Assembly: GCF_932526225.1 (NCBI RefSeq)
Contig: NC_064036.1
Span: 7,697,519 to 7,757,518 of the forward strand
DNA length: 60,000 bases
Origin: Nematostella vectensis
Taxonomy: Eukaryota > Cnidaria > Anthozoa > Actiniaria > Edwardsiidae
Direction: 5' to 3'
Part shown: piece after piece, positions 10,601 to 22,351 of the stretch
Layout: each line of letters begins with the position of its first letter
How positions within the stretch are numbered: position 1 is the first letter of the stretch
Notes under the pieces: model-generated
The model's input: only the letters and a program-made list of their open reading frames with translations
What the model was told of the DNA's origin: nothing
Database searches by the model: none
Position numbers and translations under genes: made by a program

Positions 10601-13600
10601 ATATCTTCGATGTTGCTAAATAACTTTTCTATTTCAACCTACAGAGTAATGCAACACTGTGGTTAGACTCAAGTAAAATCCTTGATTTAAGTTATAAAAT
10701 GTACTCACATCAAGTAGAAATCCCTCGCTTTGCACATTTCGTAGGCATAGTATAAATAACTGCAGGAGAAAAACAGTTTAATAGTAAACATAATATATAT
10801 GCCAATAAGAGAATCTCTATCTCGCTGATTGTGATACTTAATATATAACATAATATATAAGTACTTAAAAGTACTTATCATTAATTTTTCCATTGAAGAA
10901 AGTGTTAAGTAATTGACAAATACACACCTTTTTCACAATGCTGAGTTTGTGTATATAAGTGACCTCAGTAAACAACAATTCCCAGATGGCTTCTTGTTGG
11001 TCCTTTTGTTTTTTGGTCATAGTCTAAAAAACAAAACAAAAAACAGAAAAATATGCTAAATGTGCACACAATGTGCTGGAGTCGTGGTAGTCATTTTGCT
11101 TGCTGTTGGTGGTAGTTATGCGAAGACATCATAATTCCTGCTTCTTTTCATGTCATTGTTGCAGACGGTACATTGTATTTCATAGTTCCTGCAGTTCCTA
11201 CAAATTTTTAAGACCTAGAATTTCAGAATCTAGTACCAGCGTGCCCTGGAAAAAGTATAACGCTTTATAAGTAACAACCCAAAAATAGTGATCAAAGGAT
11301 AATCTTTGCTGGAAATTCTAAACGTCCATCTAGAATTTCTTTTTAAGACCATTATCAAAATTTTGCAAAACAATTAATAAAACTTTTAAAGACTTTATAA
11401 GGACCAGCAAGAACTATGTGCTTGTGTTTGTTGAATGTTAAAGTTATTGGTGTTGTTTTTGTTATTTGTGGTGATGTTGTTTTTTGTAGTTGTTGCCAGT
11501 AACTGGTGGTAATAAGGGGAAGGGAAATACCACACCTCCATAATTTCTGGATCAACAACAGCAGTCCATGACTCCTCCTGTAAAATTAACAGGGAACTTA
11601 GAAAAGTTATCATAACTGGAAATGTTTTTTCTAGGATATTGCCTTACACTCAGTTATTTTCTAGTTTAAGACTTATGCCAAATAATAACAAATAAGGCAT
11701 TTGCCAGCTGAGGCATCATTTCAATCATGACCGGTCAACTTACCAGGGTGATGGCGCCTTCATCAGTCTCATCCTTGATGTTAGGATCTCTATTTTGCAT
11801 TCCATAAACGGTATACACATCTAATAAATCTTTAAGTGTGTTGCCTCGCATTGGCATATCCCCCATTACACCCTGAAATTATCATAGATAAACAAATGGT
11901 AAACTTAGTTGGGCATATATGGATTACAGAGACAGAGGTCTCCCTTACACAAGATTTTAAATCCATTTATGCAAATCTATAGCAACAATGACTACCACCA
12001 CAACATTCATGGGTTTACTTATAATATGGGCAACTTGGGCGACTTTTTATGGTTATAAGGTCTTTTTGCATACCTTTGGTTGTTTGGGCTGGTTGAAGAG
12101 TCCAGTTAGTTTACCGGTTGACTTTGGTCTGTGAAGTGTACCCATACTTCCACTGTATGACCCACTAGTTGTCATTGGGCTTGGCGTCGTCTGGTCTGTG
12201 GCACTGGGATCATCTCCAAGAAATGACTTGATGTTTTTCTTACCTCTTTGACTCTACACAAGAAACAATTATATATGTTAAAAACAATAGACGCAAAAAT
12301 ATTCTCAATAACTTTAGGGAGAAGCTTGGTTCCACATTAGATTACTGAACATAGTAACAAAAAAATATCTTTCTATACTCAACATATCTCCAACAAACTT
12401 ACAATTTTGAGTTGTTCCCTGGCCGCTCTTTCCCTCTCCTCCTGTTCAAGCTTTTTGATATTGTTCCTAGCCTTAGTACTAAAGGATCCAGAGCGGATGA
12501 ATGATGCACTTTTAGGGCGTTGGTAGTCTTCAGAAGGTGATGAATCCTCAAACTGAGCAACCATGTCTATTACCCTTTGATCAACATTGACTGTGTCGTT
12601 AGCTGGGGAATGCAAATGAGAAACATAGGGTTAATAGTGACAATGACAACACTTTCTAGAAAAGCAATAAAGATCATATAACTGAGGATCTACAAGATTT
12701 GGAGGAAGTGCTTATTATTCCTTGTACATTGTTGAGAATTGTAGTGCAGTATATCCAAATAATCAAATAATCACCTTTGACATGTAAAACGTTTCCTCCC
12801 AGGGGAAAGGTATCAAATGCCAGAGGAAGAGGTGTGTTGGAGGCATCCAGGAAAACTGAGTGAGTGCTGAAGCTGATACCACGTCCAACAAAAAATGGCT
12901 CCAAAGAATCCCTAGAGAAATAGGAAAATGTAAGTTTTACAGACATAAACAACAAATTCAATTATTTTTTTCATTTCGTGCAGTAGGTAGTATGACAAAA
13001 ATATATTTTGTAAACCAAGCAAATGAATTGTTTCTTGAAGTTTCTTTATAACATATGAGGATGAACACATACTTGAGAGTCTTTCCTTTCAATGCAGGGA
13101 CAACCTCTACTTCAAAGTCATTTTCGCCATCCCCAAAGCCAAAAAACTTTAGTGAGAAGAATTCTCTTCCTGGGTCCTGTTGAGGAAAGTATGTGGTTAT
13201 TTGGGTTCTTTTGTTTTCTTTCCCAGCATGCATGCATGTTTCTGTAGACTAAAATGTGACTTGGAATGGATTAGTTTCCAGTTAATGGGCGGACTATTGT
13301 GCACTTGAGTGCGAATGAGAAGTTGTCTTGCTGTCTTGTAAATGTTTGCAGCTCATTTCTTATTTTAGAATCATGCTTGAAGCTAAACAATTGGCTAACA
13401 GAATACAGCAAGAATCATGTTGAGCATTATCAATGACCTATTCAACTAACATTTTACTCCAAAATCAGTCAAAATAGCACCCATATCATTTGCAGCTAGA
13501 CAGTGTACATAACCATACATGTACTCACGTCAGTGTTGTGTCTTCTTGGCTTTCTTTTTGTGCCAGCACTGAGCTTAAACATTCGTTTCCCTGAGGAGTA

Positions 13601-16600
13601 TCCTCTGGTTTTCTTTTCGCTACAAAATCATACATTCCACAGTAGAGTTAAAACAAAGATGCTGCATAAATATTATTAACATAACAAAATGGTCTGTAGA
13701 GAATTCTAGACTGATCTCAACATTAACCCACACAGTATCCTATAGCAAATACTGCTTATTTTAGAAGTAATAACATAAATAACTAATTAAATGCCATAGC
13801 TATGCTATCCTTCAGTGCGTAAACACTTCAAATCTTGCTCGAAGGTTTGAAAAACATGTTTTATCAGGCTGTGCAAACGCTGAAGTACTATGGCCTTTGG
13901 TAAGACATGTGTGACCTCAATTTCCATACAAATGTCCAAATTCTGAATAGGCTTACAAATTGTCTAGATATCAAGGTCGCTCTTATTAGGGCAAGTTCGT
14001 GTAGTAATGCAAACAACATGCATTAAAACAGTACTGCAGCTTAGTAGCTTTGACTTCAGGGGACAAACTAGTCCCTTTACAAGTTATTGTAGCCTTGGGG
14101 GAGTGCATTCGTTATGCTTCAGGGTTATCATATATTTTTCTTACACTTTAAGGCTTTCAGTGCTTTCGGTGTCAACATCTTCTTCAGCACCAGAGTCAGA
14201 GCCATTTGATCGACTTGAGGGAGTTCGGCTTAGACTGTTAACCAGCTCTGAAATACCAGATAAAAATACACAATCAATAAGGTATGCTTTTTTTTTGGGG
14301 GGAGGGGTCACCCTGAGCCATGCACCTCTTCAGGGGTGGGGATGTGGTAGTATCCCCTGCAACATCCCCTAGCTACATACCTTCAATAGTTGGTTACCTG
14401 GAATGTCAAATCTGGCATGGATTGACTTGGCGCCTAAATGCTGAACCTCATCACATTTCAAGCAGAGATGAAGGGGGGAGCCATTGTTGTTTTCTTGGCA
14501 TACTTCATGATGGCAGATCTGAATTTTTTTATAGAAATAAGTTATTGGATTAAATCAATCTCGCAGCTGGCAAAAAACCCTAATATCTCAACTTACCCTA
14601 TTTAGTATAGGTGGAAGCAGATAAATTTAGGATTTTCCTTTATTAATATTGAATGTTATTTCAAAAACTACTAAGTAGAGTGAAAGAGTAATAGATCTAC
14701 TCATATGATATATTGCAATGCAAAAAAAAAAACAATTCTTAAAATTCTATATAAGTTTCTGTTTTGAAAATGTTTTGAAGCTATAGTACTGATTGATGGC
14801 TTATAGCAAATATATTCTACCATCCATCTCTCATGCCAGATTTTTTATAGCTTTATCAAGAGCATTATCCATTATACAAGCAGCTTAGTAATCAATGCAA
14901 ATTTGTATGAGTGCACTAAGTTGTAACAGATAGATAACAAGCTAGCATGCACATTGACTTGAATTTCCTTGACACTGAATTGTTTAAACAAATCAGAGAG
15001 CACAGATACATGTCTAAAGTTTGTAGATTATTGAATTAAATCTACATATGTACACACCATAGAGAATAAGATTCTAGAGCCATGTTTGTATTGGCAATCA
15101 CTTCAAACAAAGCCAACAAAATTATTTCTATGTTAAAGCAACAATCCAATGAAAACACTGTCCAGGGGATTTAAAAAATAATTGTAAATGTTTAAAGAAA
15201 TTTTGCGAAATTGTAAGACTTTTTGTAGAGAAATGCAAGTAGAATTATATATGCAAAATAGCAACTTTACCTCATCGATATTCCAATTAAATTCTTCATA
15301 AATGATATCTTCTATAGAAGTTATTGGTGGAATCTTTCCTTTTTTCCACATCTAAGTGTCTTAATTAAGAATAAATGCACTTCCTTACGAACAAACATCA
15401 GAGGCTGGCATAGCCCAAGTGACTAATACTAAACAGTGACTTGCAAAAACTGATATCTCCCTAAAGATTCTCTGTTATCGAATATTCAGTGACAGTTCCT
15501 TAACTGCCCATCTGACCCAAACACTTATGATTCCAGATAGGGTCATTAAGGGCAAGACTATACACACGTAGAAGGAAGTGAAGAGTATGTTGGTTTTAAA
15601 TTCCATGATAAAGCTGACTCTAAATAATCAAGGATATAATTCCACCAATTCACCTCAAAGCTACCATATTGAAATACAGTAAACTCTCAGTTAAAAAAAG
15701 CAACATATTGATCAACAAATTGATTTCAAAGCACTTATAGACTTAGACATATTTTTAGAAAACATGACTACACCTTAAAGCAGCAAATTTCAATTACTCT
15801 CATCAAAAACAAGGCCAGTATCCAGGGAGAGATAAAATTAAAAACTTTGCAGTAACAAGTCTTTCATCACGGGACAGGAAATAGAGGTCTGCAATGGGAT
15901 ATCCATCACTAAAAGTCAAGTTCAAAAAAATACAGACAATATACAAAATGCGATTTATCATAAGGGCAGTATCTGCCAAAAATATGCCAAGTGGAGGAGG
16001 GATGACTGGTTATGTTTTAATGTTTTTATTGCAACAACAACTTATATATATATTTTTCTTTAAATAATGTATAATGCTAAAGGCCTTTTTATGATTAACA
16101 TGTGTAATAAAACACTAAAGTATGTCTAAAGTATGTACATTTAACCTCAATATAGCAATCTCCTATAATGCAGACACCTTTTTATATCACCTATTTTAAG
16201 GTTGCATACAAGAATCAATGTATCATGTGGCTGAATCTTGGTTTCTGACAGCCATTGAAACGTTAAGAGGTACATAAATGAGAATGTTGAAGCTTTCTAA
16301 ACCTGTGTTTGACTTTATTCAAGCTTATTTTATTATTTATTTGATACCCATGAAGCACTGCGGGTTACGACACATAGATTCTCTGAGTGCAACCTTACTT
16401 GAAATAGGCGTATGTAACAGAAACTTTCCAAATAAAACCTCCATCAATTCAGTACCCCCGTAAATCAAAAACAATTTTATTTTAAAGGGTTTTATTAGTG
16501 GAGAGTATATGGTACAGTACATAATTTAGGAGAGATAGTAAGGCTGTTACAAGATTTCTTCAGGGGTGTGGAGGGGGAGAGGGCTTCCCTGTGCTGGTTG

Positions 16601-18342
16601 TAAACATTTAAAAAAAAACTGTACCCTCTGAAGAAGGTCAGGAAGAAATTAAATTACCACAATTAAAGCCTCTCCACTGATCATTTTAATATCAAGGTCA
16701 AAATTAATAAGAGAAATAGCATTTCCACAATCTACAAGTTGAGTTTAGGCTCAACATACAACTCACAATGCGAGTGAAAGATAATCTACAAATTTTTTAA
16801 TAACTTATTCAATGCCAAATAGGGTACACATTAGCACTATACAAATATCTGGTTCCTATAGAGATTGGACAACGAGATTTCTAAAATATCATCCTAATCC
16901 TCAATAGAATTTTAAGTATCCTAACAATCTAACACTAAAATAACATGTCTTCGGGTATTTTAGTAATTATAGTTTAAACATTGTACAAAAATTCAAAAAC
17001 GGTGTGTAGAATGTAACAATATCAAATGATCAGGATAGGGGAATCCTAAATATATCAGCCTTATTTCCGCTTGGTACTGTAATTTAAATTTGAGGTATTG
17101 AATAATAGGGATACAACCCTTCTGTCATCATTGGTTTAAAGGTGATAGGATTACAAGAAAATTATCCCTTACCTTGACAGCTAAACTTCTCTTTATTTGC
17201 ACACTGGACGAGCACAGTTTTCCTTGGCATAATCTACCACCTTCTTCTGTAGAAAAAAAAGGTATTCACGAGTATTAGAGATTCATAAAGTAGTTGAAAA
17301 GCCGAGGTTATATTACATCTACTGCAGAAGACAAAATCAAACAAGCCAAAATTCCAAACTATAATAGCAAGAAGGTGCAAATAAATAATATTGAAGTTTA
17401 ATTTGGATAATAATGCTGAATAAAATTAATAATAATTCTGTCATTCGTTGCAAGGGAAACGTAAAACTAGGAGAGCCGCCGGTTGTTTGATAAAGGCAAA
17501 GAAACTGTTGGACACTTGTAGATAAACAGTTTAATGGCAACCACTTTCAAGCGTCCTGACGACAGTACAATTAACAAATCTATCTGCCATGGCGTAGCAA
17601 GTCTTCGATTTCCATGTAACATAATTTAATACGCTTCTTTCACCACTCGAAGTAGTGAAAACTCCTTTTAAACGATGCCTAACGCGTAGTTTACGTGATC
17701 GTGGTATTTGCCTAAACTCTTCGCCGAACGATCGAGCACAATGGTGTTGTCTAGTAGGGAGAAAGACGGGGGAAACTAGACGTATAGTTGTCGCGAGAAG
17801 TTAGAAAGACCAAGACATCATAGATAATGTGATCGGTTGTAAGAAGGTTTTTGTGGTGGAGTTTGTACAGAAATTGTTAATAGACCTCGATGAAGTTTAC
17901 TATATTGTGTAAAAGGCCTTAGATAAACAAATTGAACTCGAAGTTGAAAAGATAAGTTTGAACAAACCTCGTTCGTCTTGATCAAAATCTTCCCGACCTG
18001 AAACGATAAGGAAAGGCGACTAAGGATTCAATTGTTTTATTAGTTGGTAACTACTGGGAAGATGAACGACGCGTCTTCGTCTTACAGGTCAAAACACCAC
18101 AATACTCTGGAATGGTATGGAATTGCAAAGGATCGACAAAAAAGACGGCGAATACGAAATAATAAAGAAGTGAATGGCATGAGATGATGCTAAGCTGCGG
18201 TTCGAATTTGGTTGAACTTCAAGAGTTGTCTGATAAATGAGAGAATTGAATGATAATTCGGTGAGGGACTTATCGACCAAAAAACCATGGTGGCGATTAG
18301 AAAATGATCTAGCACGACACCAAACTCACCGTATTCCGGCAT
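5859..18342 (-). CDS. PLEKHG5: PLEKHG5 (Syx/Tech) RhoGEF orthologue, 24 coding exons, 1363 aa
   Basis: Guanine-nucleotide exchange factor of the PLEKHG5 family, which activates RhoA at membranes and junctions. Exons, high to low: 18342-18330, 17997-17968, 17246-17173, 14518-14398, 14247-14145, 13619-13529, 13176-13073, 12911-12775, 12602-12403, 12253-12074, 11872-11744, 11577-11536, 11023-10928, 10759-10709, 10638-10546, 10427-10371, 10032-9922, 9737-9585, 9513-9373, 9210-9100, 8955-8872, 8770-8725, 8225-8113, 7670-5859. They sum to 4092 nt, every junction is GT-AG and every phase agrees. Order: Cys-pair motifs (residues 21-61), ubiquitin/RBD-like region (about 145-224), DH (about 409-642), PH (about 645-757), then a ~600-residue Ser/Arg/Pro-rich tail. 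The start MPEY is chosen because exon 1 ends in phase 1 and joins exon 2 in frame. The human protein is about 1060 aa; the excess is mostly tail. Orthology is secure; the first exon is less so. Confidence 0.93.
7690..7890. repeat. Cluster of caacttgcaa motifs in PLEKHG5 intron 23
   Basis: The motif caacttgcaa and close variants, including inverted forms (gagttgcaaa), occur at least five times within 200 bases just upstream (gene sense) of the last exon. It may be a decayed short element. No TIR or TSD could be fixed. Confidence 0.35.
8113..9210 (-). CDS. PLEKHG5: PLEKHG5 exons 20-23: PH domain
   Basis: Pleckstrin homology domain directly behind the DH domain. Seen in order: IHEGPLRLVEKQGK (first strand), MDVHVFLFTDLLLITK (middle strands, a family hallmark), YRVIKP, PMMVDKLYVHASKDPG, and FLLVYVNEYNTVVHAFALQG. 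The closing helix is WMDAIRKAQ with the invariant Trp at residue 752. The four exons (111, 84, 46 and 113 bp) join in phases 0, 0, 1 and 0. It probably binds phosphoinositides or assists exchange, as is general for DH-PH tandems. Confidence 0.92.
9373..11023 (-). CDS. PLEKHG5: PLEKHG5 exons 13-19: DH (Dbl homology) catalytic domain
   Basis: Seven exons encode the RhoGEF catalytic helix bundle. Recognisable parts in order: QQEAIWELLFTEVTYIHKL (CR1), VEIEKLFSNIEDIY (helix after CR1), FEPYITYCMEE, and VKPMQRLTKYPLLL (CR3, residues about 563-576), which carries the residues that contact the switch regions of Rho. Each segment matches the same part of vertebrate PLEKHG5 better than a generic DH domain would. 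No catalytic motif is missing, so the domain should be active. Confidence 0.93.
12403..13619 (-). CDS. PLEKHG5: PLEKHG5 exons 6-9: ubiquitin/RBD-like domain and linker
   Basis: The translation runs from a basic stretch (KRKPRRHNTDDPGREFFSLK) through FEVEVVPALKGKTLKDSLEP and FLDASNTPLPLAFD to LGGNVLHVK. Human PLEKHG5 has the matching series (RRRHTDDPSKECFTLK, ETEIVPAMKKKSL, YLDQSNTPLSLTFE, FGGHYLRVK). The fold is ubiquitin-like/Ras-binding-like in this family. It is followed by a linker with a Lys/Glu-rich helix near 12,420-12,470 that looks like a short coiled coil. All four junction phases agree. Confidence 0.9.
14398..18342 (-). CDS. PLEKHG5: PLEKHG5 exons 1-4: N-terminal cysteine/histidine motifs
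   Basis: These four exons encode residues 1-80. Cysteines are paired as LCQGKLC (21, 26), ICHHEVC (41, 46) and LCLKC (58, 61). The long human isoform has the same spacing pattern (RCQNPAC, VCHHADC, LCEAC), followed in both by a short HxRFD segment. The pattern resembles a small metal-binding module, but zinc binding is an inference. Exon 3 alone has three possible frames; only the one reading EGGRLCQGK fits both neighbouring phases. The introns here are long (3 to 17 and 17 to 14 kb) and hold no other recognised gene. Confidence 0.85.
14519..17172. other. PLEKHG5 intron 3, mostly featureless
   Basis: A 2.65-kb AT-rich intron. Apart from the possible cassette exon at 15271-15351 I see no ORF, repeat array or element. 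Confidence 0.5.
15271..15351 (-). CDS. Possible in-frame cassette exon of PLEKHG5
   Basis: An 81-bp segment on the minus strand is bounded by an AG (acttag|atg) and a donor (gatgag|gtaaag). Its 27 codons are open and in phase 0 at both ends, beginning MWKKGKIPPITS and ending FNWNIDE. It would fit in frame between exons 3 and 4. The polypyrimidine tract is weak and I recognise no homologous segment in other PLEKHG5 proteins, so it may be chance. Confidence 0.25.
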
Positions 18343-19826
18343 CGTTTACTGTCAAAGCCCTTCAGGCGAGCATAAATAGCGTCTCATCCCGAACGAGATA
18401 ACAATAAAACAAGCAGTCGATACGAGATTCTCTACGCATAGGTCTTCAGTTTGACAACACTCAGAACCAATTGCGGGCGAAGTGTTGCTTAGATCATCAT
18501 CTATGCTTTCAAGACCATAGTCTGGGCGGGCTTAACCCCTACATAAGCTCTGCCTTGACCAAACGGCGCTCTTAACTGATAGCTACTCTCCGTGTCTCTT
18601 GCGTTTCCTCTAGATCTTACACAAGCCGAAGGCAGAGTTTCGAGCTGAAGTATTTTGAAGAGAACAACGCTTCGAACGGTGAGCGAAACCGGGTACGTGA
18701 CGTCACGCGCAAAGTGCAACAATCAGGGTTGCACAGCTAGGCCAATCAGAAAACAGGAAACTCACAAGAACCATGAAACAGCAGTGCTTTTCGCGGGGAA
18801 CGAATGTGCAAATATTCTATATGCACTACTTCGAAACTACCCAAGACAATAAAAATCTGCATTAAAGCACTGTTTTAAAACAATGAATATTATCACAGCC
18901 AATTGAATACAAAACGATGCTTTTGCTTGTACAAATAACAAATCTCGTGCACAGTAATCCTATTTTGGAATTTGGTCTCACAAGTGCGATTTACTGTTTA
19001 TTGTGTAAAGAAAAAATATCCGCGTCCGTCCGCGGTACAATGTTTACAGAACTTTATCAACAAATTACCGAAGTCAGGCGGTTGGATCGAACGCCACCTC
19101 ATACTTAAGTATTCGCATTACAAAACAAAGCATAGCGTATTAGGAAGTTTTCAAACTTTGCAAAGGTCCGCGTAGGAATTTTGATTCTTGGTTGATTTGT
19201 CTGTGATGGGCTGCAGTGGGCTGTCATTACCGCTTCTCTGATGAGTGGTTGTCAAAGTGATTTGGTCTATTGATTTTATTAAGCCCACGCAAACTCACCA
19301 AAGAAAACCACAAAAGGCTAAACAGACATATTTACTACCCAAAGCTGCCAAGCGAGATTCACAAAACTATTTCTTAGATAGTTTGGAAGCAATTTAGTGC
19401 GAAAAACATTGATCGTAGTTAATGAATCGAAGTTTATCAATCGTATATGATTGTCACACAACACCTTCACATGTCACGCTGCTCTTCTCTTGCAAATATC
19501 GCGCGTGAAATAAGTGTGAATTCGCGTGTATATTATTCTCAGCTAAAGCGTTGTTTGTTTTAACTAAGGTGAAAGGGGCGATCTGGGTCTTTCCGTCAGT
19601 AAAGGACGCTAAGATGGACACTGCTACCTGAAACGAGTTATTGTTTTGTTACGTAATAACATTGACTTTTTTCCAGTAAATGGCGACTGGATTCTATAGA
19701 GGCGGTAGAGAGGCAGTGGATTCTACATGCATCGTATAATAAAATTTTAATAACTTCTAAAAATTATCATAGTTATTTTAAAGTTAGATAATATTTAAAG
19801 TTTGGTGAGAATACTAAGAAGAAAAT
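18343..19826. other. Upstream flank of PLEKHG5 exon 1
   Basis: Contains the likely 5' UTR and proximal promoter (18,343 to about 18,750), then AT-rich DNA. No coding sequence recognised. Confidence 0.4.
18698..18705. promoter_or_regulatory. CRE-like palindrome TGACGTCA upstream of PLEKHG5 exon 1
   Basis: A perfect TGACGTCA site lies about 350 bases upstream of the MPEY start, in a locally CpG-containing stretch (about 18,580-18,720). It matches the consensus for CREB/ATF factors. Function is inferred from sequence and position only. Confidence 0.35.
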
Positions 19827-19919
19827 TAATGTTTATCTAGCCTACGTGTAGCCGCTGACTCGTAGCTCGAGAGGATATTTCGCGAGTCAGCGGCTACACG
19901 TAGGCTAATGTTTATCTAG
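19827..19919. repeat. Near-perfect hairpin insertion with 14-bp direct repeats
   Basis: The arms cctacgtgtagccgctgactcg (19841-19862) and its exact reverse complement (19883-19904) enclose a 20-nt loop. The 14-mer taatgtttatctag flanks the hairpin at 19827-19840 and 19906-19919. The arrangement looks like a recent insertion with target-site duplication. Confidence 0.75.
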
Positions 19920-21024
19920 AATATTTTTGTCATAGCTGGTAACTACATTATGCGGTTTTTGCCGCTTAAACGCGCTTGCTGACATTGTAACAAGTTTATG
20001 ACGCTATTGTTGTGGCCTATGAGTGCTTGATTGGTTAATAAAAAAAAACAAGAAAATCACGCTGATAATTCCGACATTCCCTCTCTTCCTCGCAACTACT
20101 CCCCTCCCTTCCCATCGTCCCGGTTGTGGTTAATAGTATAAGCATTGTATCTACCACAGTCCACAGATAACAAGAACCAGGGTTAACTTTGAAGGAAAAC
20201 CTAAAAAAGCACGCAATCTTGTTACACTTCCTTATGAGCTTTTCTAGGAAATCTAACCCGCGCCATTTGGTCACCATTACAGTATACCAGATTCGCTTTC
20301 GACCTTCTTTTTTTTTGCTGTTATTTAATAAAATGCGTATATGTACCAGAAATAAGGGGAAAAAAGTAGAGTAAGTAAACCAAAAATTATATCGAATTTC
20401 AGTATTTTGTCTATAATGATCTTGTCGTACTGTGATTTTGCAGCGTTCGTGATGTTTCTTTTTGTGTGTACGTGATGTGTCGAGTATAACCCCCCACAAA
20501 CAAATGGTATATCGATTTTCCATTTCATTCATAACTTCACTTGTAGTTTTTCTTCCGTAGGAAAGCAGTATTTTGATACTAGGTCATACGCCACGCGCGT
20601 TAGTCTTATCCGTCCGTTACTCTAAGACTTCCTGTGGCCTGTAAAGGTAACAGATTATCTCGGCATGCTGGAAAATACAAGAAATGACATCTGCATTCAA
20701 AATAGGCTCTGCTTCCGTCAAAACAAAATTCCTTGCTCATGCAATGTTATCGCTTCTTTACGACTCAAGCCGAAACATCCATGACACGCGTGTATGGAAA
20801 TACCGCGGATTAACGCGCACCTTTCTAAGTCCGTGCGCGCACCGTCGCACTTCGTATACAAACCACAAAACCTCCGCGGTGATCATCATCATTATAACCA
20901 GAGGATGGTATTCTTGACAAGAATGTTGCGTTAACCAAGTTTGTTTAAAACCAGGAAATTATAATATGATCTCCAAGGGGTCGAAAAAGGTGCTCATTAT
21001 TAGTATCACAACAGGCGCTTACAC

Positions 21025-21160
21025 ATGGGGGTGCGCACCCCCTTGGCGAAAAATGGGTCATTTCTTATTTAGGAATCTTCAAATACTATGCTTTCTCCAT
21101 ATGCTACCTATGACTGCGCACCCCCCCTAAGCCAATCCTGGGTACGCGCCCGCACTAGGA
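21025..21160. repeat. Short foldback-like repeat with gggtgcgcaccc and gggtacgcgccc ends
   Basis: The left part reads catgggggtgcgcaccccct and the right part reads gcgcaccccccctaagccaa followed by tcctgggtacgcgccc, giving imperfect inverted similarity over about 130 bp. It resembles the gcgtagc-type repeat at 930-1086. Nonautonomous, class unknown. Confidence 0.4.
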
Positions 21161-22322
21161 TGGCTACGGTTATCAAAATGGGCACAACAAGTTTATTGCC
21201 GGTGCATTATTGGCGCTATTTGAACATCAATTTTCAGAGGTGTTGCGAAGAAATTTACTAACATTTCCTTTGTCTAGAAGTCAGTCAATCGGTTTTGTGC
21301 CAGCTCATGTTGGTAAGACTTCGCGCTTCGTTAATTAGTTGGGCTTTACCGCAGCCGCAATGCTAAGTTCAGACGACAAATCTAACAACAACTAGATTCA
21401 ACATTTCGTTAGCTTTACTAATTTTACCAGTGCGCGTGCATTTAATTTTGGGGTTGTCATACTCTACACAGCACACTAGGTATACAGAGGGGGCAGTTGG
21501 CGCCATATGGTGCCATAAGCTTTGTATCCTGGACGTTTTAGGTCGAGGTGCTGTTAGTGCAAATTTAAAGGATTTTTTATATTGCTGATGTGATAGGCTC
21601 CTGATTTTAGCTGGTTTTAGTTTTTAGCGCATTCTCTTGAGCGACCTCTATACTCATACCAATACACTCTTTTCGTTTTATAAGAACCTTTTTATAAGAA
21701 CCTCTAGACTGAGATTTCACCACATTCTAAGAAAATGCCAAGGAGCATGTCGAGGCTCAGATAGCAGCAAAATATTTATATATTTGTAAGTGTGATGCGT
21801 TCTTAAAAGAATCAAATTTTGTTCATAGTAGCAACCTTAGTATTATTGCTAAAGATAACTTGTGTTATTCTCTTCCACACTTTACTGAATATAATTTTTT
21901 TTATACGCAATGAAATTTAAGAACATTCCAGCCTTTTAAGGCTGAAATTTAAAAAATTTTCAAAAATAAGCCAGACCCAGTTTCAACTGAAATTAAGATG
22001 TTCTTATAAAAAGAGGGTGTAGTCGTAATGAATGGTGTCAAACATGATATATGACGACCCCCTTTTATATAACTCTGAGCGGCTGTTAGAAATGTTCCTA
22101 GACTTAATCTCTATAATAGGGTATTTTATCGACCATTATCGTCTGGCTCTAACCAAAACGAAACTAAAAAGAAACTAATGAACTCATAGAATAAAGAATT
22201 CCACTTTCCGTGCGCTAAAAGGTGCGTTCATGAGCCGAACTGGCAAGTTTCCAAACCCTAGTATCATTTTTTAGCCCTTTCACGCAGATGGAGCTAATTT
22301 GAAAAGTTTGAGGTCGCGGTTC

Positions 22323-22351
22323 TGAGAGGCTATAATAATTATAGCCTCTCA
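22323..22351. repeat. 29-bp perfect palindrome
   Basis: tgagaggctataat, one base, then attatagcctctca: two exact 14-bp arms around a single A. No flanking duplication was found. Confidence 0.8.

Noticed and set aside
17173-17246. Alternative PLEKHG5 start MPRKTVLVQC in exon 3
   Set aside because: That frame ends in phase 1 and would run into a stop in exon 4; only the EGGRLCQGK frame fits both neighbours.
20035-20532. Minus ORF of 165 codons
   Set aside because: Aromatic/Lys-rich, no recognisable domain, no splice support, crosses AT-rich low-complexity DNA; probably chance.
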